Of a stretch of DNA of 64,000 nt, positions 49,698 through 57,395 are shown piece after piece. Each line of letters starts with the position of its first letter. Position 1 is the stretch's first letter. The stretch comes from an uncultured Faecalibacterium sp. (lineage in GTDB: Bacteria > Bacillota > Clostridia > Oscillospirales > Ruminococcaceae). Location: positions 1 to 64,000 of the forward strand of contig CALFLK010000023.1 of assembly GCA_937880095.1 (NCBI GenBank). Direction: 5' to 3'. Under the pieces are notes generated by a model. The model saw only the letters and a program-made list of their open reading frames with translations. It did no database searches and was not told the DNA's origin. The position numbers and the translations under genes are program-made.

Positions 49698-51356
49698 TCA
49701 CTTACCGGGCTTGAAGCTGTCCTTCAGCGTGACGACGCGGTTGTAAACGCCCTCGCACTTGGAGTCCGGAGTGAAGAAACCATTACGCACAAACTGGAAC
49801 TTTTCGCCTGCCTTGGCGCCTTCCAAGCTGGCTTCCAGCTTGCAGCCGGTCAGAACCTTGACAGAATTGGGGTTCAGGTAGTCCTTGTAGTCGGCACCGT
49901 CCGGGATGCCATTCATGTTGGCTTCGGTGAACAGGTTGTCGTACAGGCGGACTTCTGCGTCTACGCAGTGTGCGCAGCTGACCCAGTGAATGGTACCACG
50001 AACCTTGCGGCCGTCCAGCGGGTTGCCGTTGCCGGCTTCCAGATCAGCAGTTGCATGGATAGCGATAACGTTGCCGTTTTCGTCCTGATCCACGCTGGTG
50101 CACTTAATAATGTAAGCACCCATCAGGCGAACCTCACGGTCCAGGGTCAGACGCTTGAACTTGGGAGGCGGCACCAAAGCAAAGTCGCTCTGCTCAATCC
50201 ACAGCTCCTTGGTAAAGACGACAGGACGGGTGGTGGTGTCGTTTGCTTCACGGTTGGGGTTGTTGGCGACCTCAAAGGTCTCCTCCTTGCCTTCCGGGTA
50301 GTTGTCGATAATCAGCTTTACCGGCTCCAGAACGCCGATGCGGCGCTGTGCAGTCAGATCCAGCTCGGAGCGGATGCAAGCTTCCAGCTGACGCATATCC
50401 ACCAGGCTGTCTGCCTTGGAGATACCAGCCTCACGCACGAAGGTGAAGATGGAGCTTGCGGTGTAGCCACGACGGCGCAGACCGCACAGGGTGGGCATAC
50501 GGGGATCGTCCCAACCGTCTACAATGCCCATTTCCACCAGCTCACGCAGGTAGCGCTTGCTCATAACGGTGTTGGTCACATTCAGGCGAGCAAACTCACG
50601 CTGCTTGGGGAACTCGGTGCCGAACAGGTTGCGGATAACCCAGTCGTACAGCGGACGATGGTTCTCAAACTCCAGGCTGCACATACTGTGGGTGATGCCC
50701 TCGATTGCGTCCTGAATGGGGTGCGCAAAGTCGTACATGGGATAGATGCACCACTTGTCACCCTGACGATGATGGTGAACGTGCTTGATACGGTAGATAG
50801 CCGGATCACGCATATTCATGTTGGGGCTTGCCAGATCAATCTTGGCACGCAGCGTCTTTTCGCCGTCAGCAAATTCGCCGGCACGCATGCGGCGGAACAA
50901 ATCCAGGTTTTCTTCGGGGGTACGGTCACGGTACGGAGAAGGACGGCTGGGTTTGCCAGCGTCTGCACCGCGGTACTCGCGCATTTCGTCACGGGACAGA
51001 TCGTCCACATATGCCTTGCCGTCCATGATCAGCTTTTCAGCCAGTTCATAGCACTTGTCAAAGTAGTCGCTGCCGTAGTAGATGCCGCCGTTGGGCACAG
51101 CACCCAGCCATTCCAGATCCTCACGGATGCTGTTGACGTACTCCACGTCCTCGCGGGCGGGGTTGGTATCGTCAAAGCGCAGGTTGAATTTGCCGCCGTA
51201 CTGGTTTGCAATGCTCCAGTTGATGTAGATAGCCTTTGCGCTGCCAATGTGCAGGTAGCCGTTGGGCTCCGGCGGGAAACGGGTATGGATTTCGCTGATT
51301 TTGCCTTCAGCCAAATCGGCGTCGATAATATCGGTCAAAAAGTTTTTATCTGCCAT
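49698..51356 (-). CDS. glnS: Glutaminyl-tRNA synthetase
   Basis: The 552-residue class I synthetase charges tRNA(Gln). The HIGH motif appears in FPPEPNGYLHIGSAKA, the KMSKS-like motif in NTVMSKRYL, and GlnRS-specific blocks include FNLRFDDTNP, YPMYDFAHPIQDAIEGITHSMCSLEF and the C-terminal anticodon-binding barrels (about 340-552). Length fits GlnRS, and the GITHS-type sequence separates it from GltX. Possession of GlnRS is notable, since many Firmicutes use the amidotransferase route. GGGAGAG precedes the start. Promoter at 51413-51441. The FMN_bind gene follows. Confidence 0.97.
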   Translation of the reverse strand: MADKNFLTDIIDADLAEGKISEIHTRFPPEPNGYLHIGSAKAIYINWSIANQYGGKFNLRFDDTNPAREDVEYVNSIREDLEWLGAVPNGGIYYGSDYFDKCYELAEKLIMDGKAYVDDLSRDEMREYRGADAGKPSRPSPYRDRTPEENLDLFRRMRAGEFADGEKTLRAKIDLASPNMNMRDPAIYRIKHVHHHRQGDKWCIYPMYDFAHPIQDAIEGITHSMCSLEFENHRPLYDWVIRNLFGTEFPKQREFARLNVTNTVMSKRYLRELVEMGIVDGWDDPRMPTLCGLRRRGYTASSIFTFVREAGISKADSLVDMRQLEACIRSELDLTAQRRIGVLEPVKLIIDNYPEGKEETFEVANNPNREANDTTTRPVVFTKELWIEQSDFALVPPPKFKRLTLDREVRLMGAYIIKCTSVDQDENGNVIAIHATADLEAGNGNPLDGRKVRGTIHWVSCAHCVDAEVRLYDNLFTEANMNGIPDGADYKDYLNPNSVKVLTGCKLEASLEGAKAGEKFQFVRNGFFTPDSKCEGVYNRVVTLKDSFKPGK

Positions 51357-51412
51357 AATTTGATTACTCTCCCACTCGAAATGGGGTGAAATTCCCCTAA
51401 TAATATAGTTTA

Positions 51413-51441
51413 ATGATACACTATTTTGCTGTTTTCTTCAA
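51413..51441 (-). promoter_or_regulatory. Promoter of glnS
   Basis: Read on -, TTGAAG (51441-51436), a 17-base spacer and TATCAT (51418-51413). The short leader (about 50 bases) contains a small GGGG/CCCC hairpin (about 51383-51397) but is too short for a T-box. Confidence 0.65.
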
Positions 51442-51470
51442 GCATAAACGGGACAAAAGGGTGAAATCTC

Positions 51471-51500
51471 TTGACAGGCAATGAGTTCTGGGCGTATGCT
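51471..51500 (+). promoter_or_regulatory. Promoter of the YitT-family gene
   Basis: Perfect TTGACA (51471-51476), 18-base spacer, TATGCT (51495-51500). Confidence 0.75.
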
Positions 51501-51546
51501 TTGGCAGAAAGGAAATGTTTTATTGGATAAGGAGAGTTTTAGAAAA

Positions 51547-52416
51547 ATGGATATATGGAAAAAAATCCCTTGGGTCCATCGGCTCGGGTTCTTTTTCTGG
51601 ATAAATTTGGGTCTGATTTTAACCGCAATGGGCATTGCGTTGTTTAAGACCCCAAATCATTTCGCATTTGGCGGCACATCTGGTTTGGCAATTGTATTGT
51701 CTACGGTGTTCCCACAGCTGAACGTAGGTGGATTTATGTGGGTCATCAATATGCTGCTGGTTGTGATTGGCTTTGTAGCGCTGGGCATCCGTGCAATGGG
51801 CTGGACGGTCTATTCCAGCTTTGCGCTTTCGGCATATGTTTCGATGTTTGAGGCTTTCATGCCGCTGAGCCATCCCCTGACCAATGATACCTTTTTGGAG
51901 TTGTGCTTTGCAGTGTTCCTGCCTGCTGTCGGAAGTGCCATGGTGTTCAACATCGGTGCATCCACGGGTGGTACCGATATCATTGCAATGATTCTGAATA
52001 AGTACACCAGTTTGGAAATTGGTAAGGCGCTGTTGGTCAGCGATGCAGCAATCGTGTGTGTTGCCGCATATTTGTATGGTCCGGCTACAGGTCTTTACTG
52101 TATCTTGGGCTTAATCAGCAAGTCCTTTATTGTAGATACCGTCATTGAAAACATCAACCTGCGCAAAGTGTGTACGGTTGTTACCACAAACCCGGATGGT
52201 GTACGCGATTTTATCTTGAAGGAACTGCACCGCTCGGCGACAGTGGAGCGTGCTTACGGTGCTTACACCCATCAGGAAATGGAAGTACTGATGACCGTTC
52301 TGACCTGCCGTCAGGCAGCACGACTGCGCAACTACCTGCATGTGTATGATCCCCATGCCTTTATTACCATCGTGAACTCCAGCGAAATCATTGGTAAGGG
52401 TTTCCGCGCAAGCTAA
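51547..52416 (+). CDS. YitT-family membrane protein (DUF161/DUF2179)
   Basis: The 289-residue protein has five or six helices in residues 10-195 with FGGTSGLAIVLS and NIGASTGGTDIIAMILNKYTSLEIGKALLV, the usual YitT motifs, then a soluble DUF2179 domain (about 205-285, with the ending FITIVNSSEIIGKGF). Members are putative transporters; substrates are not settled. ATG 51547 follows AAGGAGAG at 11 bases; codons upstream to 51481 overlap the promoter. It is transcribed alone and ends in a terminator. Confidence 0.9.
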   Translation: MDIWKKIPWVHRLGFFFWINLGLILTAMGIALFKTPNHFAFGGTSGLAIVLSTVFPQLNVGGFMWVINMLLVVIGFVALGIRAMGWTVYSSFALSAYVSMFEAFMPLSHPLTNDTFLELCFAVFLPAVGSAMVFNIGASTGGTDIIAMILNKYTSLEIGKALLVSDAAIVCVAAYLYGPATGLYCILGLISKSFIVDTVIENINLRKVCTVVTTNPDGVRDFILKELHRSATVERAYGAYTHQEMEVLMTVLTCRQAARLRNYLHVYDPHAFITIVNSSEIIGKGFRAS

Positions 52417-52426
52417 GAGAAAAAAG

Positions 52427-52466
52427 AAAACCGCTGTGGATGAAAAATCCACGGCGGTTTTTTATT
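52427..52466. terminator. Terminator between the YitT gene and the DUF1836 gene
   Basis: Arms AAAACCGCTGTGGAT (52427-52441) and ATCCACGGCGGTTTT (52447-52461) with one mismatch and a GAAAA loop, then TTT. A-rich flank upstream lets it work on - as well. Confidence 0.88.
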
Positions 52467-52487
52467 TATATATAAAGTATAACGGAA

Positions 52488-53054
52488 TCATTCGTTGACG
52501 CAGGCATCCATTTCCAGCTGGATGGAATATGCCGAATCCAAATGCAGGAATTTCTGGGTAAAAATCTTTTGTGCTACACACAAAGCTGCGCTGCATACCA
52601 AATCACTCAGCGGGGTAGGGTGACGGGTTTGCTGACCAATACCGGAGAAACTGCGTGTGCTGAACGTATCACGCAAAGCGGTTTCAAATTCCACGCAGAA
52701 ATAATCGTAAGCCTGCGGGAAAGGATAAGTATGGGTCTGGAGTTCCAGCAGACGGCTGATTTCGCTGATGCTGAATACCTGCTTGAGCAGCAGGATGCAT
52801 AGCAGCTGTGCCTGCTGATCCCGGTCGTATTTCTTTTTTACCGGCGGGGGCAGCAGTTTCAGTTTTACATAGTTATTGATCATAGCCGCTGTAACCGGAG
52901 GTTGGCTCTGATCGGTACAAAGCGGAAGCAGATAGGTATTTAGACTGTCTAACACCTGATCGCGATACAAAGGGATGGCAGATAATTCATCGTAGCGCGG
53001 AAAATGATATTCCAACATCTGTGTAGTGATTGATTCGATGGTTTCGTCTAACAT
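52488..53054 (-). CDS. DUF1836-family putative transcriptional regulator
   Basis: The 188-residue protein begins with a short helical part, then a DNA-binding region like those of DUF1836 proteins (PPVTAAMINNYVKLKLLPPPVKKKYDRDQQAQLLCI, about 65-100, resembling a MerR-type winged helix). The C-terminal half is helical, possibly for dimerisation. The start at 53054 follows AAGGAGG; 14 upstream codons are leader. It lies divergent from degV across a region with overlapping inverted repeats, so autoregulation and control of degV are likely but unproven. Confidence 0.82.
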   Translation of the reverse strand: MLDETIESITTQMLEYHFPRYDELSAIPLYRDQVLDSLNTYLLPLCTDQSQPPVTAAMINNYVKLKLLPPPVKKKYDRDQQAQLLCILLLKQVFSISEISRLLELQTHTYPFPQAYDYFCVEFETALRDTFSTRSFSGIGQQTRHPTPLSDLVCSAALCVAQKIFTQKFLHLDSAYSIQLEMDACVNE

Positions 53055-53094
53055 GAATGATATGCCTCCTTGCCGTAAAAGTTGATTTTCTATC

Positions 53095-53178
53095 ATTATA
53101 GCAACAGAAATCTGACTGTCAAGTATCGAAAACTACTTGACATGGTATGGTAAAACGTTTAATATAGTTTTCAATACT
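53095..53178. promoter_or_regulatory. Divergent promoters and overlapping dyads between DUF1836 and degV
   Basis: On +, TTGACA (53137-53142), 17 bases, TAATAT (53160-53165). On -, TTGACA (53122-53117), 16 bases, TATAAT (53100-53095). Both -35 boxes are arms of a perfect inverted repeat TGTCAAGTA-8-TACTTGACA (53117-53142). A second inverted repeat pairs AGTATCGAAAACTA (53122-53135) with TAGTTTTCAATACT (53165-53178), matching 13 of 14, and brackets the + promoter. This is a strong candidate for joint repression, possibly with looping. Confidence 0.8.
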
Positions 53179-53247
53179 AGATTGGACGAAAAACGTCACA
53201 ATGTCGATATCTTCTCACAGATCCGGATAAAGAAAGGCAAACGCACT

Positions 53248-54087
53248 ATGGTTCGTATTTGTTCTGATAGCTCTACCATGTACGATTCTCGCCGTGCCAA
53301 GGAGCATGGTTTTTCCATCGCACCGCTGTCGGTTACCATTGACGGCAAAACCTACCGTGAGTTGGATGAAATCCAGCCGGAAGCGTTTCTGGATATTATC
53401 GAGCAGGGACACATCCCTACCAGCAGTCAGCCTGCACTGGGCGAGGTGGTAGATATGTTTGAGGATGGCGACCCGGAAGACGAGATCCTGCACATTGCGA
53501 TGGCGGATGGTTTGTCTGGTGCCTATCAGTCTGCCTGTGCTGCTGCAAATATGTGCGAGCATAAAGGCAAAATCACGGTGCTGAACAGCCATACGATGGC
53601 GGGCCCCGAAAGATATTTGGTAAAAAATGCAGTGCGCCTGGCAAAGGAAGGTTTGTCCTGCGAAGAAATCGTGGAGCGTACCGAAAAGCTGATTGAAACC
53701 ACCATCAGCTTTTTGGTTCCTGCGGATTTTGATTACCTGCGCCGCGGCGGTCGTTTGTCCCCGCTGGTATCGTATGCGGGTCAGGCAATGCGCTTTGTCC
53801 CCTTGATGAGCACGACCGAGGATACCCATCGTATCACGCTGGCAGGTGTAAAGCGCAGCTTTGGGCAGGCAGTAGACACTGTGGCGAAAAAGTTCCACTC
53901 CATGGGTGCGGGAAAAGATTGGCTGATTTCCATCAGTCATGCAGCTGCACCGGATCGGGCACAGCAGGCAATGGAAAAGCTGCGCGCAGCATTCCCGGAT
54001 GCGGATATTGAAATCAATATGCTGACCCCTGCATTTATTACGCAGGGCGGTCCCGGCTGTGTGGCAATTCAAATCATTCATATGTAA
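53248..54087 (+). CDS. DegV-family fatty-acid-binding protein
   Basis: The 279-residue protein shows DegV features: MVRICSDSSTMYDSRRAKEHG at the start, the ligand-binding IPTSSQPALGEVVDMFE, MADGLSGAYQSACAAAN, NSHTMAGPERYLV, and DYLRRGGRLSPLVSYAG. DegV/FakB-like proteins bind fatty acids, and FakB presents them to FakA kinase; FakA is not in the window. The ATG at 53248 is set by AGAAAGG and the conserved start; 37 upstream codons overlap the promoter. Its leader carries the inverted repeat described above. Ends in a terminator. Confidence 0.93.
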   Translation: MVRICSDSSTMYDSRRAKEHGFSIAPLSVTIDGKTYRELDEIQPEAFLDIIEQGHIPTSSQPALGEVVDMFEDGDPEDEILHIAMADGLSGAYQSACAAANMCEHKGKITVLNSHTMAGPERYLVKNAVRLAKEGLSCEEIVERTEKLIETTISFLVPADFDYLRRGGRLSPLVSYAGQAMRFVPLMSTTEDTHRITLAGVKRSFGQAVDTVAKKFHSMGAGKDWLISISHAAAPDRAQQAMEKLRAAFPDADIEINMLTPAFITQGGPGCVAIQIIHM

Positions 54088-54091
54088 ACGG

Positions 54092-54127
54092 AAAGCGTCG
54101 TCTGTATCAAACAGGCGGCGCTTTTTT
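54092..54127 (+). terminator. Terminator of degV
   Basis: Arms AAAGCGTCGTCTGT (54092-54105) and ACAGGCGGCGCTTT (54111-54124) pair with G-U wobbles, then TTTT. It begins 4 bases after the stop. Confidence 0.85.
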
Positions 54128-54246
54128 GTGTACAGTCGGCGCAAAAGCAGAATGGATACATGGACGGCGCGACGGATGCCATACTATCTGTGATAGACAA
54201 AAAAGGACAAAATACAGTTGAAACCGTTCCTTTTCGCCCTGCGCCG

Positions 54247-54275
54247 TTGCAAGCTGTGCTGTTTTACGGTAAAAT
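54247..54275 (+). promoter_or_regulatory. Promoter of the Cof-type phosphatase gene
   Basis: TTGCAA (54247-54252), 17-base spacer, TAAAAT (54270-54275), 40 bases before the start codon. Confidence 0.7.
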
Positions 54276-54314
54276 AAAATGGCTCGCGCAGATATTGCGT
54301 TAAGGAGAGGAATT

Positions 54315-55130
54315 ATGAGTAAAATCAAAATGCTGGCACTGGACCTGGACGGTACTTTGACCAACAGTGAAAAGAAAATCACCCCCCGTACCCGTGCGGC
54401 ACTGGAAAAAGCGATGGATGCGGGCGTGACAGTGGTGCTGGCATCCGGTCGCCCCACAGTAGGTATCCAGCCTTTGGCAAAGGAGCTGGAGCTGGATCAG
54501 CGCGGTGGCTGTATTCTGGCATATAATGGTGGTAAGGTAGTGGATTGCACTACCGGTGAAACCCTGTATCAAAAACAGTTCCCGGCGGAGATGATTCGTC
54601 CGGTGTGCGATTTTGTGGCAGAAAAAGGCGTGAATGTCATTAGCTATGATGCAAACGGCATCGTAACCGAACAGCCGGATGACCCCTGGGCAGGTCGGGA
54701 AGGTGCAATTTGCAAAATCCCCCTGCAAAAGGTGGAGAGTCTGGCAGATTATCTGGATTATCCTGTTTGCAAGCTGCTGATTACGCTGGACCCGGCACGC
54801 ATGGCAGAAGTAGAACCGGAAGCAAAACAGCGTTTTGGTGAGCAGCTGGGCGTGTTCCGCAGCTGCGATTTCTTCATCGAGGTTGTGCCAAAGGGTGTGG
54901 CAAAAGACGCCAGCTTGGCAGCACTGCTGGAGCGCAAAGGTCTGCTGCCGGAAAATCTGATGGCTGTGGGCGATGGCATGAACGACCTGCCCATGCTGCG
55001 CTTTGCCGGAATTGGTGTGGCAATGGCAAATGCAGACCCTGCGGTGAAAGCAGAAGCAGATGCCATTACCACAGCAGATAATGACCACGATGGCGTGGCA
55101 GAAGCAATCGAGAAATTTATTTTGCAATAA
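54315..55130 (+). CDS. HAD-superfamily Cof-type sugar/nucleotide phosphatase
   Basis: The 271-residue hydrolase has the four HAD motifs: LALDLDGTLTN (about 7-17), VVLASGRP, a lysine in the EVVPKGVAKDASL segment, and AVGDGMNDLPMLRFAG. A C2-type cap (about 85-185) places it in the Cof/YbiV group, which act on sugar phosphates, FMN or PLP; the substrate is unknown. The ATG at 54315 follows AAGGAGAGG; upstream in-frame codons contain the promoter. The exonuclease gene starts 43 bases after its stop, probably in the same transcript. Confidence 0.93.
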   Translation: MSKIKMLALDLDGTLTNSEKKITPRTRAALEKAMDAGVTVVLASGRPTVGIQPLAKELELDQRGGCILAYNGGKVVDCTTGETLYQKQFPAEMIRPVCDFVAEKGVNVISYDANGIVTEQPDDPWAGREGAICKIPLQKVESLADYLDYPVCKLLITLDPARMAEVEPEAKQRFGEQLGVFRSCDFFIEVVPKGVAKDASLAALLERKGLLPENLMAVGDGMNDLPMLRFAGIGVAMANADPAVKAEADAITTADNDHDGVAEAIEKFILQ

Positions 55131-55173
55131 GCATTTTCAGTGTGTATTTTCAGAAAGTAGATTGGAAAGAATT

Positions 55174-56172
55174 ATGTCGGAGAAAACACTTGTCCTGTTT
55201 GATTTGGAATGGAATATTGGCTATAAACCCTACCTGTTCAACTATCATGGCGTAGAGCAGAATCTGCGCGGTGAAATCATTGAAATCGGTGCGGTAAAAA
55301 TCGACCGAAAGGGTAACGTGCTGGATACCTTTTCCATCAATTTGCGTCCCCGCATTTTCCGCAAATTACAGCACCACATCGCTAAGGTGACCGGTCTGAC
55401 CCAGGAGGATTTGGACCGCGGTGAGCCGATCACGCAGGGTCTGCGTAAGTTTATGCAGTGGTGCGGTCCGGATGCGGAGTTTGCCGAGTGGGGTCTGGAC
55501 GATGTGCCGGTGCTCAAGCAGAATCTGTTTTTGGTGGGTTTGGACGAAAGTCGTCCCACGACTTGGTACGATTTGCAGCAGGTCTTTTTGTCCCAGCACC
55601 CCCGCAAGGAGGGCGAAGGTATGACGCTGGAAAGCGTTGTGACCCGTCTGGGAATTCCCACCGATCGACCTTTCCATGATGCACTGTCGGATACGCTGTA
55701 TACAGCAGATGTTTGCCGCAAGCTGGATTTGGAAAAAGGATTGGCGGAGTACCCCACCGAGGAGGAAACCCTGCGTGCCAGCCTGTGCCATGAACCCGGC
55801 GATTACCGTGATTTCAAGGTTTTCCGCGGCTTTGTGGATAAAGAGGCAAACCAGAAAGTTCCTGCTGTGCGGGATACTCCGTGCCCGGAGTGCGGCACCA
55901 TCTTGAAACCGGATGAAATCTGGCTCAAGCGTGGCTCTAACGCAGTGTACACCCTTTGCCAGTGCCCGAATTGCAGCGGTAAGGGTGGTCCGGCAAGCAA
56001 GGGCGTTATGCTGCGCTTCAAGAGCGCTCGTCGAGATGGTTTGCACTGGGCGTTCGCTCGCTGCACCGAAATCCCGGATAAGGCAAAACTGGCACAGTGG
56101 AATAAACAGCGTGCACAGACCATCGAGCGCATACGCCGCCGTGCCGAAAAAACTGCACAGGAAACCAAGTGA
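55174..56172 (+). CDS. DEDDh 3'-5' exonuclease with C-terminal Cys cluster
   Basis: The 332-residue protein has a DnaQ/RNase T-type exonuclease domain (1-185): Exo I LVLFDLEWN with D10/E12, Exo II around EWGLDDVPVLKQNL (D109 or D110), and Exo III RPFHDALSDTLYTAD with H168 and D173, the DEDDh order. The C-terminal part (about 205-332) has CPECG (237-240) and CQCPNC (262-267), likely a zinc ribbon, then a basic helical tail. This resembles KapD/ERI1-like RNA exonucleases; RNA or DNA preference is open. The ribosome site GGAAAGA is weak. No obvious terminator before the leader RNA promoter. Confidence 0.87.
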   Translation: MSEKTLVLFDLEWNIGYKPYLFNYHGVEQNLRGEIIEIGAVKIDRKGNVLDTFSINLRPRIFRKLQHHIAKVTGLTQEDLDRGEPITQGLRKFMQWCGPDAEFAEWGLDDVPVLKQNLFLVGLDESRPTTWYDLQQVFLSQHPRKEGEGMTLESVVTRLGIPTDRPFHDALSDTLYTADVCRKLDLEKGLAEYPTEEETLRASLCHEPGDYRDFKVFRGFVDKEANQKVPAVRDTPCPECGTILKPDEIWLKRGSNAVYTLCQCPNCSGKGGPASKGVMLRFKSARRDGLHWAFARCTEIPDKAKLAQWNKQRAQTIERIRRRAEKTAQETK

Positions 56173-56242
56173 TTCCTTGTTCAATCTGTCTTACCAACGA
56201 AAAAAACAGGTCAAATTTAAGAAAAACTTAAAGGATTTCATA

Positions 56243-56271
56243 CTGCAATCTTCTGAAAAATTTGATACAAT
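56243..56271 (+). promoter_or_regulatory. Promoter of the leader RNA / TVP38 gene
   Basis: CTGCAA (56243-56248), 17-base spacer and TACAAT (56266-56271) with a TGA extension at 56263-56265. Predicted start near 56278, giving a leader of about 230 bases. Confidence 0.65.
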
Positions 56272-56277
56272 ACTAGA

Positions 56278-56508
56278 GAAGTCGATTCGCTTACAGCACG
56301 AGTCGAACCAATCCGGAAACTTATCCAGAGAACAAATTGCTGCACAAAAAAGATGAATTCCTGATTCCTTCATTTTGTTGAAGAATTCAGTCTTGGAATG
56401 TCGTATTAGAATACAGTGGGACCCGCCCGTCAGGCGCGGGAGAACCAAATGGATCGAATACGAATAGAGTGTTGTTGATTTACTTGTGGGAAAGGAGATG
56501 GAGCAGAC
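56278..56508 (+). ncRNA. Structured 5' leader RNA or independent ncRNA before the TVP38 gene
   Basis: The 336-base gap 56173-56508 has no gene. After the promoter it contains several helices: TCGATTCG/CGAGTCGA near the 5' end (about 56282-56307), a long hairpin around CCTTCA-TTTTG-TTGAAG (about 56365-56393), and a helix TCGTATT (56401-56407) with AATACGA (56457-56463) that encloses the GC-rich hairpin CCCGC-CC-GTCA-GG-C-GCGGG (56422-56440). Conserved-looking A-rich single strands lie between. No T-run terminator precedes the gene, so a translational or processing role, or a separate stable RNA, is possible. It does not match any riboswitch family I can name with confidence. Confidence 0.55.
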
Positions 56509-57105
56509 GTGCAAATTGCAGAGTTGTTTCATCAAATGGGAACGATTGCTTTTTGGGAGGGGCTGCTGGAATCTTTCCAGGCACTGGGGCCGCTGATCCC
56601 GATTTTGCTTGCAGCACTGGAATCTTTTATTCCGGTGCTTCCGCTGGTGGGAATTGTCACCGTGAATGTTGCGGCGCATGGTCCGCTGCTGGGGTTCATT
56701 TACAGTTGGCTGGGAACCTGCGTCGGCTGCATTGCGATGTTTTTTATTTTCCGCCGCTTGTTTACCGGCTGGGCAGATAAAATGGCCAGCAAGCACAAGA
56801 AAATTGCAAAGGCACGCAACTGGGTCAGCCAGATGCGTCCCAGCGGATTGTTTTTGATTTTGATTTTACCGTTTACGCCATCTGCTTTTGTAAACTTTGC
56901 ATTTGGCATTTCTAAGTTTGACCCGAAAAAGTATATGATCACCCTGATGCTGGCAAAACTGTTTATGATCGGTTCCCTGACAGCATTTGGTCAGAGTGTG
57001 CGTTTGGCATTGAAGAGCAATCCGCTTTACCTGATTTTGGCGATTGCTTTGCTGGCTGCGCTGTATGTTACCAGCAAGCTGGTCAGCAAAAAGTACAACG
57101 TATGA
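56509..57105 (+). CDS. TVP38/TMEM64 (DedA-like, SNARE-associated) family membrane protein
   Basis: The 198-residue protein has five or six hydrophobic segments including two re-entrant-like stretches. ALESFIPVLPLVGIVTVN and LFLILILPFTPSAFVNFAFGISKF are the paired P-containing motifs of the VTT/DedA fold; FDPKKYMITLMLAK follows. Members are linked to lipid scrambling and membrane homeostasis. The GTG at 56509 begins MQIAELF; AAAGGAGATGG lies just upstream. A long leader RNA precedes it and a terminator follows. Confidence 0.85.
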   Translation: MQIAELFHQMGTIAFWEGLLESFQALGPLIPILLAALESFIPVLPLVGIVTVNVAAHGPLLGFIYSWLGTCVGCIAMFFIFRRLFTGWADKMASKHKKIAKARNWVSQMRPSGLFLILILPFTPSAFVNFAFGISKFDPKKYMITLMLAKLFMIGSLTAFGQSVRLALKSNPLYLILAIALLAALYVTSKLVSKKYNV

Positions 57106-57118
57106 AAAGATGATAAAT

Positions 57119-57153
57119 AAAAGCAGTGCGGCGTTGCAGTCGCACTGCTTTTA
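57119..57153 (+). terminator. Terminator of the TVP38 gene
   Basis: Perfect arms AAAAGCAGTGCG (57119-57130) and CGCACTGCTTTT (57141-57152), 13 bases after the stop. Confidence 0.9.
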
Positions 57154-57314
57154 TTTTGTTTTCAGCTGGTTGCATTCCGTGTTTTGTGCTGTCGGGTTGG
57201 TGTGTCAGTGGTATGCATAAAAATATAACAAATTGTATAAATGCGGAACGGGACACACCGTTGCAAAATGGAAAACAACGTAACAAAGAAATAAAATTTG
57301 TAAAAGTTTTGTAA

Positions 57315-57343
57315 TTGACAAATGCTTATCGGAAAGGTACAAT
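57315..57343 (+). promoter_or_regulatory. Promoter of the FMN/FAD reductase lipoprotein gene
   Basis: Perfect TTGACA (57315-57320), 17-base spacer, TACAAT (57338-57343). The region 57154-57314 before it is AT-rich and shows nothing else. Confidence 0.82.
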
Positions 57344-57395
57344 TATGAAACGCGCTTAAACATATGATTTGAAACAAACAAGGAGGCAATTCCAA

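Noticed and set aside
51370..51412. T-box riboswitch in front of glnS
   Set aside because: The leader from the mapped-looking promoter is only about 50 bases, with no T-box core or antiterminator.
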